Assembly (NCBI GenBank): GCA_001298575.1
Contig: LJCV01000274.1
Location: 52,970-116,969 of the forward strand
Source of the DNA: Actinobacteria bacterium OK074
GTDB taxonomy: Bacteria; Actinomycetota; Actinomycetes; Streptomycetales; Streptomycetaceae
Reading direction: 5' to 3'
Length of the DNA: 64,000 nucleotides
Shown in pieces: positions 1 to 8,832 of this stretch. The notes under the pieces were generated by a model. The model saw nothing but the letters and a program-made list of their open reading frames with translations, had not been told where the DNA came from and ran no database searches. A program made the translations under genes and the position numbers. Each line of letters begins with the position of its first letter. Within the stretch, counting starts at the first letter, position 1.

Positions 1-992
1 ACGACCTTCTTGATCTCCGCGTCGGCGAAGTCGTTGAAGTGCTCCAGGATCTTGAAGTTCGGGGCGGAGAACCCGACTTGGAGCGAGGCGGCGGTCAGGA
101 CCGGCCCACCGACGTTGTGCGGGGCGACGAGCACGTAGTGTGTCTCGGCGGTCGCGGCCAGCTTCCGGGTCTCCCAGATGCCGCCGATGTGGCCGACGTC
201 GGGCTGGATGACGTCCACGGCCTGGCTCTCGAACAGCTCCCGGAACTCGATCCGGTCGTGGATGCGTTCACCGGTGGCGACCGGGATGTCGACCTTCGCG
301 GCGACCTTCTCCAGCGCCTTGAGGTTCTCCGGCGGCACCGGCTCCTCCAGCCACGCGGGCTTGAACGGCGCGAGTTCACGGGCCAGCCGTACCGCGGTCG
401 AGGGCGAGAAGCGGCCGTGCATCTCCAGCATCAGCTCGGCGTCGGGCCCGATCGCGTCGCGCACGGCCTCGATGAGGGAGACGGAGTAGAGCGTCGACTC
501 GTGGTCCAGCTCGAAGTGCCCGGTCCCGAACGGGTCGATCTTCAGCGCCCGGTACCCGCGCGCGACCACTTCCTGCGCGGCCTTGTGGTACGCCTCCGGG
601 GTCCGCTCGGTGGTGTACCAGCCGTTGGCGTACGCCTTGACCTTGTCGGTCACCTTGCCGCCGAGCAGCTGCCACACCGGCACGCCCAGCGCCTTGCCCT
701 TGATGTCCCAGCAGGCCATCTCGACGACGGCGATGCCGGACATGACGATTTCGCCCGCGCGGCCGTAGTCGCCGTACTTCATCCGGCGCACGAGGTCTTC
801 CGCGGCGAACGGGTCGGAGCCCAGAATGTGGTTGGTCTCGGCCTCCCGCAGGTAGCCGATCAGCGCGTCGGTGTGGCCCAGCATCCGGGTCTCGCCGACT
901 CCCGTGATGCCTTCGTCGGTGTGCACTTGGACGTAGGTCAGGTTGCGCCACGGCGTACCGACCACGTGGGTGCTGATTCCGGTGATGCGCAC
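1..992 (-). CDS. Enolase-superfamily dehydratase, galactonate dehydratase-like (partial, runs off left edge)
   Basis: Reading leftwards from a GTG at 992, with GAGGGG about 7 nt upstream, gives VRITGISTHVVGTPW and about 330 residues that continue past the window edge. Superfamily landmarks are in order: an ALKID lysine strand, LMLEMHGRF (metal acid plus His), WLEEPVPPEN, VATGERIHDR, DVIQPDVGHIGG and a late APHNVGG histidine. The MHGRF arrangement and the late His resemble sugar-acid dehydratases such as D-galactonate dehydratase (DgoD) more than muconate-lactonising enzymes. It probably dehydrates an acid sugar to a 2-keto-3-deoxy acid in the cytoplasm. The exact substrate cannot be told. The C-terminus is outside the window. 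Confidence 0.85.
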   Translation of the reverse strand, partial: MRITGISTHVVGTPWRNLTYVQVHTDEGITGVGETRMLGHTDALIGYLREAETNHILGSDPFAAEDLVRRMKYGDYGRAGEIVMSGIAVVEMACWDIKGKALGVPVWQLLGGKVTDKVKAYANGWYTTERTPEAYHKAAQEVVARGYRALKIDPFGTGHFELDHESTLYSVSLIEAVRDAIGPDAELMLEMHGRFSPSTAVRLARELAPFKPAWLEEPVPPENLKALEKVAAKVDIPVATGERIHDRIEFRELFESQAVDVIQPDVGHIGGIWETRKLAATAETHYVLVAPHNVGGPVLTAASLQVGFSAPNFKILEHFNDFADAEIKKV

Positions 993-1023
993 GGCAGATG
1001 CCCCTCGCTGTTCTGGCTGATGC

Positions 1024-1066
1024 GTTCGACTCTTTGGCTCTGTTCGAGATTTCGTCACGCGTTCGA
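1024..1066. promoter_or_regulatory. Three GTTCGA direct repeats upstream of the dehydratase gene
   Basis: GTTCGA occurs at 1024, 1042 and 1061, so the copies are 18 and 19 bp apart. They lie 30-75 bp upstream of the dehydratase start. The last two share the longer form GTTCGARAT. Regularly spaced half-sites like these could form an operator for a carbohydrate regulator of the IclR or GntR type. No such regulator is visible next to it, so this is only a candidate. The rest of the 993-1275 gap holds no gene. Confidence 0.35.
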
Positions 1067-1275
1067 AATGCTGGCGTGACAGTAAGGACGTCGTAAGCCG
1101 AGTGTCAATGGGTCGAACACAACGGCGGGTGGCGGATTTCGCCCGATTGCGGCAGCCGTCGCACGCGCGATCTTGCGAAGAACCCGCACAACCCGCTTCA
1201 CCAGGGGGTTTCCCACACAACTTTCACGGCTGCTACCGGGAAAGCCCATAGGCCGGAACCTAGTCTTCCCGCGTC

Positions 1276-2019
1276 ATGGACTACTGCCTCCCGTGCCGAC
1301 GGCACCTCAACGGCGCCGTCGCCTGCCCGGGCTGCGGCACCCCCGCCGACGACGTACGCGCCTACGCGCTCGCCGGCCCGACCGAGTCCGCCGCGCACCC
1401 GGAGAGCGACGGGGACGGCGGGGGCGAGGGGAGCGCCGAGGGCGACACGCCGTCCCACGAGGGGCGCCGCCGCGGCTCCGGCGCGGGCGGGCGCTCCGCG
1501 CGGCGGGACCGCAAGGCCGCCGTGCACCGCCGCCGTCGTCGGCGTGTCGTGTTCGTCGGCGTGGGCCTGCTGCTGGCCGCGGGCGCCCTCAGCCTCGCCG
1601 AACTCGGCATCGAGGCACCGGAGTCCACGCCCAAGTCGGCCAGTTCCGGCGACGGTACGACGGACGAGGCGGCCACGGGGGAGGCGGGCGGCACCTCCGG
1701 CGGCTCGACGTCCGGCGGGTCGGCCACCACGGGCGACACGCCCGGCGCGTCGGTGTCCCCGTCGGCGGACGCCACCGGCAAGGACGGCAAGAAAAAGAAG
1801 GACAAGAAGTCCGCCGGGGACAAGGAGTCCGCGGACCCGTCGACCTCCGGCTCGGCCGCCACGGGGGCGACCGCGAGCGGCGCGACATCCACGGGAACGG
1901 CCGGCGCGACCCCGACGGACGGTACGACGACACCGACGTCCGACCCGACGACCGCGGATCCGACGGCCGATCCGACGCCGTCGGAGACGTGCACGGTGTT
2001 CCTGTGGTGGTGCTCGTAA
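1276..2019 (+). CDS. Zinc-ribbon, single-pass membrane protein with Ser/Thr/Gly-rich exterior (SCO2400-like)
   Basis: A 247-residue protein. It opens with MDYCLPCRRHLNG and two CxxC pairs (residues 4-7 and 18-21) that form an N-terminal zinc-ribbon-like knuckle. A charged stretch follows, then one membrane segment at about residues 90-110 (VVFVGVGLLLAAGALSLAEL). The remaining ~135 residues are Gly/Ser/Thr/Ala/Asp-rich with a lysine patch (GKDGKKKKDKKS) and end in a Cys-containing tail. This suggests a cytoplasmic zinc finger and a disordered extracytoplasmic part. A TAGTCT -10-like hexamer at 1261 lies only 9 bp before the ATG, so the mRNA may be leaderless. Function is unknown. I recall the family as SCO2400-like proteins of Streptomyces. 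Confidence 0.75.
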   Translation: MDYCLPCRRHLNGAVACPGCGTPADDVRAYALAGPTESAAHPESDGDGGGEGSAEGDTPSHEGRRRGSGAGGRSARRDRKAAVHRRRRRRVVFVGVGLLLAAGALSLAELGIEAPESTPKSASSGDGTTDEAATGEAGGTSGGSTSGGSATTGDTPGASVSPSADATGKDGKKKKDKKSAGDKESADPSTSGSAATGATASGATSTGTAGATPTDGTTTPTSDPTTADPTADPTPSETCTVFLWWCS

Positions 2020-2111
2020 CCGGTTTCGGTAACGGTGGCGGTGTTCGCGCGGCGGTGTCCGTGGCTTCGCGGTGGTGCCCGTAGCTTCGCGGTGGTGCCT
2101 GTAGCGGGCGC

Positions 2112-2567
2112 CTAGGCGCCGCCGTTCTCCGCCGCCCCCGCCAGCATCCGTACCAACAGCTCCCGCAGCGCCAGCCGTTCGCCCTCCGCGAGGCCCGCCA
2201 GCGGCTCGCGGGCGAAGTCGAGGGACTCGCGCAGGCTGCGCGCCACCTTGCGGCCCTCCGGCGTGGCCGCGGCCAGCTTGACGCGCCGGTCGGCCGGGTC
2301 CGCGCGGCGCTCGACCAGGCCCCGGGCCTCCAGCCGGTCCACGATCCCGGTGACGTTCGACGGCTCGCACTTCAGCTTCCGCGCCACCTGCCGCATCGGC
2401 AGCGGCCCCAGCGTCAGCAGCGCGAGCAGCCGCGCCTGCGCGCCGGTGAGCGCGTGCCCGGCGGCGGCCTGCTCGTACTCCTCGTGGTACCGCGCCACGA
2501 CCGTCCCGATCAGGTCCACGACCTCCAGGGTGAGGGCATCGACGGGGGACTTCTTCTGTACGGCCAT
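2112..2567 (-). CDS. MarR-family transcriptional regulator
   Basis: A 151-residue winged-helix protein. The DNA-binding core spans about residues 45-105: LLALLTLGPLPMRQVARKLKCEPSNVTGIVDRLEARGLVERRADPADRRVK, with the recognition helix around PSNVTGIVDRL and the wing DPADRRVK. It is divergent from the oxidoreductase gene that starts at 2735, across a 167-bp gap. MarR proteins of this layout usually repress themselves and the divergent gene until a phenolic or electrophilic ligand releases them. That would suit a neighbouring alkenal/quinone reductase. The regulatory link is inferred. Confidence 0.9.
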   Translation of the reverse strand: MAVQKKSPVDALTLEVVDLIGTVVARYHEEYEQAAAGHALTGAQARLLALLTLGPLPMRQVARKLKCEPSNVTGIVDRLEARGLVERRADPADRRVKLAAATPEGRKVARSLRESLDFAREPLAGLAEGERLALRELLVRMLAGAAENGGA

Positions 2568-2588
2568 GACGATCAGGTTACCCGGTTA

Positions 2589-2610
2589 CTTGACAACATG
2601 AAATATCAAG
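2589..2610. promoter_or_regulatory. Candidate MarR operator/promoter between divergent genes
   Basis: An imperfect inverted repeat, CTTGA (2589-2593) and TCAAG (2606-2610), overlaps a consensus -35 hexamer TTGACA (2590-2595) that points towards the oxidoreductase. A short direct repeat GGTTAC lies just to the left. This is the only AT-rich patch in the gap and the most likely place for MarR control. I found no convincing -10 element. Confidence 0.35.
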
Positions 2611-2734
2611 GCGCATGGTTGTTTCAGGTAGTGAAGTAAATGACGACTCCAGCGGCCCCGGCGCCCCCGTGGCCCAGGCGTCGCCGCCGTACGCGAGCCG
2701 CCGTACGCAAGCCGCAGCACGTGAGGAAGGCCCC

Positions 2735-3757
2735 ATGTCCGAGACCCCGAAGCTCCCCACCGTCAACCGCGCCTGGCACCTTCAGAGCCGTCCGGTCGGC
2801 TGGCCGAAGCCCGAGGACTTCGCGCTGGTCGAGGAGGAGGTACGGCAGCCGCGCGAGGGCCAGGTCCTGGTGCGCAACCTGTACGTCTCGGTGGACCCCT
2901 ACATGAGGGGCCGGATGAGCGAGGCCAAGTCGTACGTGGCCCCGTTCGAGCTGGGCAAGGCCATGCAGGGCGGCGCGGTCGGCGAGGTCGTCGCCTCGAA
3001 CGCCGAGGGTCTGGCCGTCGGCGACCACGTCCTGCACTTCCTGGGCTGGCGCGAGTACGCCACCTTCGACGCCAAGCAGGCCGTCAAGGTCGACCCGGAG
3101 GCCGCGCCGCTGTCGACGTATCTGGGCGTCCTCGGCATGACGGGCCTCACCGCCTACGCGGGCCTGCTGCGCACCGCCGCCTTCAAGGAGGGCGACTCCG
3201 TCTTCGTGTCCGGCGCGGCCGGTGCCGTGGGCAGCCAGGTCGGCCAGATCGCGAAGCTCAAGGGCGCCTCGCGGGTGATCGGTTCGGCCGGCTCGGACGA
3301 GAAGGTCAAGCTCCTGATCGAGGAGTACGGCTTCGACGCGGCCTTCAACTACAAGACCGGCAAGGTCGGTTCACTGCTGCGCGAGGCGGCTCCGGACGGC
3401 GTCGACGTCTACTTCGACAACGTCGGCGGCGACCACCTCGAAGCGGCCATCGGCTCCCTCAACACCGACGGCCGCATCGCGATCTGCGGCATGATCTCGG
3501 TCTACAACAACACCGAGGCCGCCCCCGGCCCGCGCAACCTCGCCCGCCTGATCCAGACCCGCGGCCGCATCCAGGGCTTCCTCGTGGGCGACCACAACGA
3601 CCTCCAGCAGCAGTTCGTCGACGAGGTCGGCACGTGGATCCGCGCCGGCGAACTCAAGTACCGCGAAACGGTGGTTGAGGGCATCGAGAACAACCTGGAG
3701 GCGTTCCTCGGGGTACTGCGGGGCGAGAACACGGGGAAGATGATCGTCAAGCTGTAG
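2735..3757 (+). CDS. NADP-dependent medium-chain reductase (alkenal/one oxidoreductase, PTGR/leukotriene B4 dehydrogenase-like)
   Basis: The ATG at 2735 follows GAGGAAGG at 2723-2730. This gives a 341-residue protein, normal for the zinc-free MDR branch. The start MSETPKLPTVNRAWHLQSRPVGWPKPEDF, the MRGRMSE motif near residue 50 and the Rossmann loop SGAAGAVGSQVGQIAKLKG (about residues 150-168) are characteristic of NADP-dependent double-bond reductases. YFDNVGG and GMISVYNN follow in the C-terminal half. These enzymes reduce alpha,beta-unsaturated aldehydes and ketones, often detoxifying electrophiles. It is probably controlled by the divergent MarR. Confidence 0.9.
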   Translation: MSETPKLPTVNRAWHLQSRPVGWPKPEDFALVEEEVRQPREGQVLVRNLYVSVDPYMRGRMSEAKSYVAPFELGKAMQGGAVGEVVASNAEGLAVGDHVLHFLGWREYATFDAKQAVKVDPEAAPLSTYLGVLGMTGLTAYAGLLRTAAFKEGDSVFVSGAAGAVGSQVGQIAKLKGASRVIGSAGSDEKVKLLIEEYGFDAAFNYKTGKVGSLLREAAPDGVDVYFDNVGGDHLEAAIGSLNTDGRIAICGMISVYNNTEAAPGPRNLARLIQTRGRIQGFLVGDHNDLQQQFVDEVGTWIRAGELKYRETVVEGIENNLEAFLGVLRGENTGKMIVKL

Positions 3758-3874
3758 GGCACTTCTCAGCGCCACTTGGTGCTGTTTGGTGTTGTTTGGT
3801 GCTACGAGGGAGGCCGCGCCCGGGGCTGAGGGGTGCGGCCTCCCGCGTACTCGTAACAGTTGGCGGCCGGGCGG

Positions 3875-5041
3875 TCAGTGGCCAAGTGCCGCCGTGTGCA
3901 CGGCTTTTACCAGCCGCTCGTTCTCCGGGGCCGGACCGCCGGGGAACGCCGTACGGCGGCGGGTGTACCCGTAGGCCAGGCCGCTGCGCGGGTCGGCGAA
4001 CGCCTGGGAACCGGCCGCACCGCCGTGCCCGAAGGAGCCCGCGCCCAGGAACGGGTACGAGCCCTGCGCCGTGGCCTGGAACCCGAGGCCGAACGCCTGC
4101 TCCGCGCGCGCCACCAGGTCCAGCCCGACCGAGTGGATCTGCGCGAACTCGGCGGCCGTGTCCGGCTTCAGCAGCGGCGGGCGCCCGTCGAACTCGCCGA
4201 TCGCGGCGGCGTACAGCCCGGCGAGACCGCGCGCGGAGCCGACCCCGCCCGCGGATGCCTGCCCCTGGGCGCGCACGGTACGGGAGTTGGGGAAGTCGGC
4301 GAGCGCGAACGGTTGCGGCACATGGTTGTTGAACGCGATCGAGGTGAGGGTGTGCGGCCCGGACGGCGCCGCCGCCAACTGCGCCTGTTGCGCCGGGGTC
4401 GGCAGCATGGGCTGGGCGGACCGGTAGCGGGGCTCCTCGGCCTCGGGCAGCCCCAGGTAGAAGTCGAGCCCGTACGGGGCCCGGACCCGCTCCTCGTACA
4501 CCTCCTGGAGCGTGCGGCCGGTCACCCGTCGCACGACCTCGCCGGTGAGCGCGCCGATGGTCAGCCCGTGGTAGCCGAAGGCGGTGCCCGGCCGCCAGAA
4601 CGGCCGCTGGGTGGCGAGCCGTTGGGCGATGGCCCGGTCGTCGGCCAGCTCCTCCGGGGTGAAGCCCGCGTCGAGACCGACGACTCCGGCCCGGTGCGAG
4701 ATCAACTCGCGCAGGGTCACGGCTGCCTTGCCCTCGGCCGCGAACTCCGGCCAGTAGTGGGCCACTTCGCGGTCCAGGTCCAGGACACCGTCCTGCACGA
4801 GGAGCGCGACGACGAGGTGGGCGGCGCCCTTGGTGGAGGAGTACACGCCGTACAGGCTGTGCTCGTCGGTACCCGGCCCGGCCCACAGGTCGACGACCCG
4901 GCGCCCGTGCACGTACGCGGCCAACTGCCCTTCGTAGTCCGGCCGTTCCTCGGCGACGAAGGCGGCGAACTCGGCGCGAACGGTCTCGTATCCGTCGGCG
5001 ACGGTGCCGTGAACGGTGGGCTGCCGAAGCTCCTGCGACAT
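3875..5041 (-). CDS. Serine hydrolase, beta-lactamase fold (EstB-type esterase family)
   Basis: A 388-residue protein. It carries the class C/EstB SxxK motif as S68-S-T-K71 in YSSTKGAAH, the second catalytic Tyr at about Y157 in FGYHGL, and a late GHGGAAGS that supplies the KTG-equivalent loop (HGG). There is no export signal, so it is probably cytoplasmic. Family members hydrolyse short-chain esters rather than antibiotics, and the natural substrate is unknown. It is convergent with the reductase gene. Confidence 0.85.
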   Translation of the reverse strand: MSQELRQPTVHGTVADGYETVRAEFAAFVAEERPDYEGQLAAYVHGRRVVDLWAGPGTDEHSLYGVYSSTKGAAHLVVALLVQDGVLDLDREVAHYWPEFAAEGKAAVTLRELISHRAGVVGLDAGFTPEELADDRAIAQRLATQRPFWRPGTAFGYHGLTIGALTGEVVRRVTGRTLQEVYEERVRAPYGLDFYLGLPEAEEPRYRSAQPMLPTPAQQAQLAAAPSGPHTLTSIAFNNHVPQPFALADFPNSRTVRAQGQASAGGVGSARGLAGLYAAAIGEFDGRPPLLKPDTAAEFAQIHSVGLDLVARAEQAFGLGFQATAQGSYPFLGAGSFGHGGAAGSQAFADPRSGLAYGYTRRRTAFPGGPAPENERLVKAVHTAALGH

Positions 5042-5215
5042 CAGTGCTCCTTAGTGTTCACCAGCGCGTTCACGGTGAACTCGCGAACCAACGAACTCTC
5101 TGGACCACTGGGGCCAACGCGGTCGCGGGACAAGGGAATTCCCGCGGAAGAGGGCGAACGCGCCAGGCGCTGGGCATGCTGGGAGCAGAGACGAGGCCAG
5201 GCCAGGAGGACCCCC

Positions 5216-6127
5216 ATGCCGCCGTCGATCCAGTCCATCCAGTCGATCCCGATCTTCTTCATCCCGTCGCTGCCCAGCCGGGCGGAGGTGATGCGGGTGG
5301 CGCGCGGCACCACGGACGTGACCGGCCAACTCCTGGACACGGCGGGGAACATCACCCGGATCGCCCTCAACACGCTGGATCCCAGGGACGGTTCGGGCGC
5401 GGAGGCGCTGCGGGTACTGCGCCGGACCACCGCGGATCTGGCCGAGGCGAGCGCGTCACCGCAGGCGCAGGAGGCGTTCTACCGCATCGTCGACACACTC
5501 ACCCGCCTGGGCACGGCGGGCGCGCCGCTGGCCGCGCACCCGGTGAGCGCCCCCGCGCAGGCGCTGCTGACGGCGCTGGGCGACACCCTGCTGCCGATCC
5601 TGGACGCGGTCGAACCGGCGGTCCAGGAGGCGGCCGAGGCCCTGGCCGAACTCACCGACGCGGCCTCCCCGTTGCTCCCCGCGGCGGCGGGCCTGACGGC
5701 AGGCATCCTCCTGACCCTCACCCCCCTGATCCGCGCGGCGGCAGAGGTACTACGCGACTCAACCCCCGAACTGACCCGCATGGCCGAGGCGTTGACAACA
5801 GCCCTGGCCCCACTGCTTCCCCTCCAGGCAGCCCTCTCCCAACGCGCGGCAACCCTGACGGCGGCCCTGATCCGCACCACCCTCCCACCCCTGGCCGACG
5901 CAACAGAGGCAGCGGCCACGACGGCCACAGCGGCCCGCCCCCTCTTCCTCACCGCGGAGAACCTCCTCCTGACAGCCGCGGAACGCCTCCAACCACTGCT
6001 CCTGACAACGGCATCGGCGACGGGACGGGTGGCGAGGTCGGTGGCGGTACGGGTCACGGCGGCGGTGGCGCCGGTGGGGGAGGGGGGATTGGTGGTGGCC
6101 AGTGCGACTGGGGCGGTTGACGAGTGA
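5216..6127 (+). CDS. Conserved hypothetical, amphipathic helix-rich protein
   Basis: The ATG at 5216 follows GGAGGA and gives 303 residues. After a hydrophobic start with an IQSIQSIP direct repeat and IPIFFIPSLP, nearly the whole protein is Ala/Leu/Thr-rich helix, with repeats such as LLTAAERLQPLL and ALLPLQAALSQ. Charged and hydrophobic residues alternate as in apolipoprotein-like or phasin-like lipid-surface proteins. No enzyme motif is visible. Function is not known, and a coat or membrane-associated role is only a guess. Confidence 0.6.
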   Translation: MPPSIQSIQSIPIFFIPSLPSRAEVMRVARGTTDVTGQLLDTAGNITRIALNTLDPRDGSGAEALRVLRRTTADLAEASASPQAQEAFYRIVDTLTRLGTAGAPLAAHPVSAPAQALLTALGDTLLPILDAVEPAVQEAAEALAELTDAASPLLPAAAGLTAGILLTLTPLIRAAAEVLRDSTPELTRMAEALTTALAPLLPLQAALSQRAATLTAALIRTTLPPLADATEAAATTATAARPLFLTAENLLLTAAERLQPLLLTTASATGRVARSVAVRVTAAVAPVGEGGLVVASATGAVDE

Positions 6128-6565
6128 GGCGGGTTCGGCTGGGCCTGCGGCTGTGACTGCGGCTGCGGCTTTGGGCGCGTACGCCTTGGCTGGGCCCGGT
6201 GTCGGAGGCCACTGCCGAGATGCCGGCCGTCCCACTCACCCGAAGAAGACTCCCTCGGGGCCGCTGTCCGGCACCAGTCGGCTGGGCTGGTGTTTGAGCC
6301 GCCCTCGCCATCCACTTCCTTCACTCGCCGTCCGAGGGCTCCCTCGGGGCCGCTGTCCCGCACCACCCAACCGGGCCGCCGTGAGGCCACCCTCGCCATC
6401 CGACCCGCCCCACCCTCCCAGCCCGGCCGGCGTTCGAGGCCGAGGCCGTTCAGGCCGACAAGCGGGGGCGAGGGGCGCAGCCCCATGAGGACGGGACGGG
6501 TAAGGGCGGCGGGGGCGAAATCCACTCCCCGACACCACCCCCACCCACCTCGCTAAAGTTCCCCC
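6128..6565. repeat. Gene-free interval with a degenerate ~89-bp direct repeat
   Basis: No convincing gene lies here. Two near-identical units start at 6250 and 6339. Each opens with CTCCCTCGGGGCCGCTGTCC, and each later has CCCTCGCCATCC (about 6302 and 6390). A GGGGGCGAGGGGCGCAGCCCC block at about 6464-6484 resembles palindromic spacers often seen between Streptomyces genes. The interval probably holds the terminator of the upstream gene and the promoter of the EI24 gene at 6566. Confidence 0.55.
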
Positions 6566-7387
6566 ATGCGCGATCTTGGGACCGGTTTCGCCCACCTACT
6601 CAGAGGCCACCGCTGGGTCGGCCGCCACGGCGGCCAGTACGGCTTCGCCCTGCTCCCCGCCCTCATCACCCTCGCCCTCTACGCGGCAGCGCTCACCGCC
6701 CTCGCCCTCTGGGGCGGCGACTTCGTCACCTGGGCCACCCCCTTCGCCGACGACTGGTCCTCCCCCTGGCAGAGCCTCTTCCGCGGCCTGCTCACCGTCG
6801 TCCTGTTCGCCCTCGCCCTCCTCCTCGCCGTCCTCACCTTCACCGCCGTCACCCTCCTGATAGGGCAGCCGTTCTACGAGAGCCTCTCCGAGAAGGTCGA
6901 CAGGGACGTCTCCCCGGACGGCACCGCCCCCGAGTCCAACCTCCCGCTCTGGCGCGAACTGTGGATCTCGGCCCGCGACAGCCTCCGCATCCTCGCCCGC
7001 GCAGGCGTATGGGGCATCCTCCTCTTCGCCCTCGGCTTCATCCCGGTGGTGGGCCAGACGGTCGTCCCGGTCATCGGCTTCTTCGTCACGGGCTTCTTCC
7101 TCACCGAGGAACTCACCTCCGTCGCCCTGCAACGCCGAGGCGTCGAACTCCGCGACCGCCTCCGCCTGTTGCGCTCCCGCAAACTCCTCGTCTGGGGCTT
7201 CGGCACCCCCTTGGGCCTCGCCTTCCTGGTCCCGCTGGTCGCCGTCTTCCTGATGCCGGGCGCGGTGGCGGGCGCGACGCTACTGGCCCGCGAACTCCTG
7301 GGCGAGGAAACGGAAGCCGCAGACGACACCCCGAACCGCGCCCCGAACGACGTCCAGGAACCGCCAGAGCACCCGCAGTTTCCGTAA
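6566..7387 (+). CDS. EI24 domain-containing membrane protein (CysZ-like)
   Basis: A 273-residue integral membrane protein with hydrophobic segments at about residues 28-48, 75-95, 140-175 and 208-235. The soluble loop GQPFYESLSEKVDRD (about 98-112) is the usual signature of the EI24/CysZ family. CysZ proteins carry sulfate into cells, but actinobacterial EI24 proteins have not been assigned a substrate, and no sulfur genes lie nearby. The last 35 residues are an acidic, disordered tail. Confidence 0.85.
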   Translation: MRDLGTGFAHLLRGHRWVGRHGGQYGFALLPALITLALYAAALTALALWGGDFVTWATPFADDWSSPWQSLFRGLLTVVLFALALLLAVLTFTAVTLLIGQPFYESLSEKVDRDVSPDGTAPESNLPLWRELWISARDSLRILARAGVWGILLFALGFIPVVGQTVVPVIGFFVTGFFLTEELTSVALQRRGVELRDRLRLLRSRKLLVWGFGTPLGLAFLVPLVAVFLMPGAVAGATLLARELLGEETEAADDTPNRAPNDVQEPPEHPQFP

Positions 7388-7415
7388 CCGCTACCGCAAC
7401 ACCAATCCCAACCCA

Positions 7416-8813
7416 TCAACCTCCAGCCGCAACACTCACAATCGCCTTCACCTGGGCAACGATCGCCAACCGATTCCGCACGAACTCAGCATCGGTCACG
7501 ACCCCGGTCGCCGGATCCGTGTTCCCCGCCCCGAACTCCAGCACCGGCGTGTGCACATGCCCACCAGGCAACGTGTCGTGCAACCCGAGCCGGTCGCGCA
7601 ACAGCGTTGCCCGGTAGGCGATTTCGTTGGAGAGATAGTTCCCGCCGCCCCCTTCGTACGCGAGCGACCCGGCCGTGGGCCCGTCCGGCCGTACGACGGG
7701 ATCGCCACCACCCGCCGGAACCTCGGTCACCTCCGTGTGGTCGTACACGGGGAAACTCCCGGTGTCGGCGGCGACGATCCGCGCGTACGGCAGCGTGGTC
7801 GTCGTCCACTGCGGCTGCGAGCCGGGGTCGTCGACCGGGATCGTCCCGGTCACCCCGATGTTGTCGTTGTCCCCGAACCCGCCCCGCCAGGCCCCGTTGT
7901 ACCGCTCGACGTCGAACCGTCCGGGCGAGCCCTGGCTCACGGTCGCGCAGAGGTCGACGTGCGGCAGACGCGGCCGCAGCACGCGCTCCACGGTCCCGTC
8001 GGTGAAGTCCTGCCAGCGCACGGGGAAGACGACGGTCTCGATCCGGGCGGGCCCGGCCGCGGTCTCGACGACGGTCCCGTCGAGCGCGAGCGCGGTCGCC
8101 CCGGACGGGTTGGAGATCCGGATGTCCCGGTCCAGCGTAAACGGGTCGAAACCGGTTACGAGAATCCGCTTCACGCCGTGCCCGACCGGATACCGGACGA
8201 CGTCCTGCCCGCGCGACGAGACCTCCAACCTGCCCAGCAGCTCGGCGCGTTGACCGTCGGAGAGGGTGAACCCGGGCGCGAAGGCCCGCACTTCCCGGGT
8301 CATCCCCAGCCGTGCCCAGTACAGCGGCCGGTCGTCGTCCCGGCTGAGGTCACCCCCGGCGGGCCCCCGCCCCTGCACCCGGTCCACGGCCCGCCGCCAC
8401 AGCGCCGCACCCTGTTCCACGACGACGGCCTCGGCGTGCGCGTACGAGCGGGCCGCGGCCAGCGCGCGGACGAACTCCGGTGCCACGGAGTCGAATCCGG
8501 ACCGCCGCAGGATCTCCTGCGGCACGGCCCCGTCGAGCCGCTGCTCCTCGACGGTGGGTCCGGATCCCGATCCCGATCCGGACCCGGAGACCGATCCGGA
8601 CCCGGAGACCGAGTCGGACCCGGAGGCCGAGGCGGCGGCCCGCGGCGCGGCGGCGAGGGCGGTCGTCGCCGCCAGCAGGGGCACCAGGCCGAGAACGGTC
8701 CGGCGAGAGGTACCGGAGCGGGGAACAGGCAGAGAGGTCAAGGGAGTTCGACCCTTCGTCGAGGTGGGGGGTGACGAGGGAAGTATTCCTGTGAGAGGAG
8801 TGGTCCACACCAA
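7416..8813 (-). CDS. Tat-exported pyroglutamyl-peptidase I (C15)-like protein lacking the catalytic Cys
   Basis: Up to 465 residues, with a TTG start at 8813; a second TTG near 8743 is also possible. A twin-arginine signal SRRTVLGLVPLLAA and an SGSGSG linker precede the body. The C15 fold is visible: ILVTGFDPF, then GRFDVERYNGA with the family's catalytic Glu, and GGHVHTP with the catalytic His. The nucleophile position (VCN in classical enzymes) reads LSN, with Ser395 in long-start numbering. The protein is also about twice the normal ~215 residues and is extracytoplasmic. It may be an inactive or serine-based relative. Confidence 0.7.
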   Translation of the reverse strand: MVWTTPLTGILPSSPPTSTKGRTPLTSLPVPRSGTSRRTVLGLVPLLAATTALAAAPRAAASASGSDSVSGSGSVSGSGSGSGSGPTVEEQRLDGAVPQEILRRSGFDSVAPEFVRALAAARSYAHAEAVVVEQGAALWRRAVDRVQGRGPAGGDLSRDDDRPLYWARLGMTREVRAFAPGFTLSDGQRAELLGRLEVSSRGQDVVRYPVGHGVKRILVTGFDPFTLDRDIRISNPSGATALALDGTVVETAAGPARIETVVFPVRWQDFTDGTVERVLRPRLPHVDLCATVSQGSPGRFDVERYNGAWRGGFGDNDNIGVTGTIPVDDPGSQPQWTTTTLPYARIVAADTGSFPVYDHTEVTEVPAGGGDPVVRPDGPTAGSLAYEGGGGNYLSNEIAYRATLLRDRLGLHDTLPGGHVHTPVLEFGAGNTDPATGVVTDAEFVRNRLAIVAQVKAIVSVAAGG

Positions 8814-8832
8814 CTACCGGGACACGAGTGAC

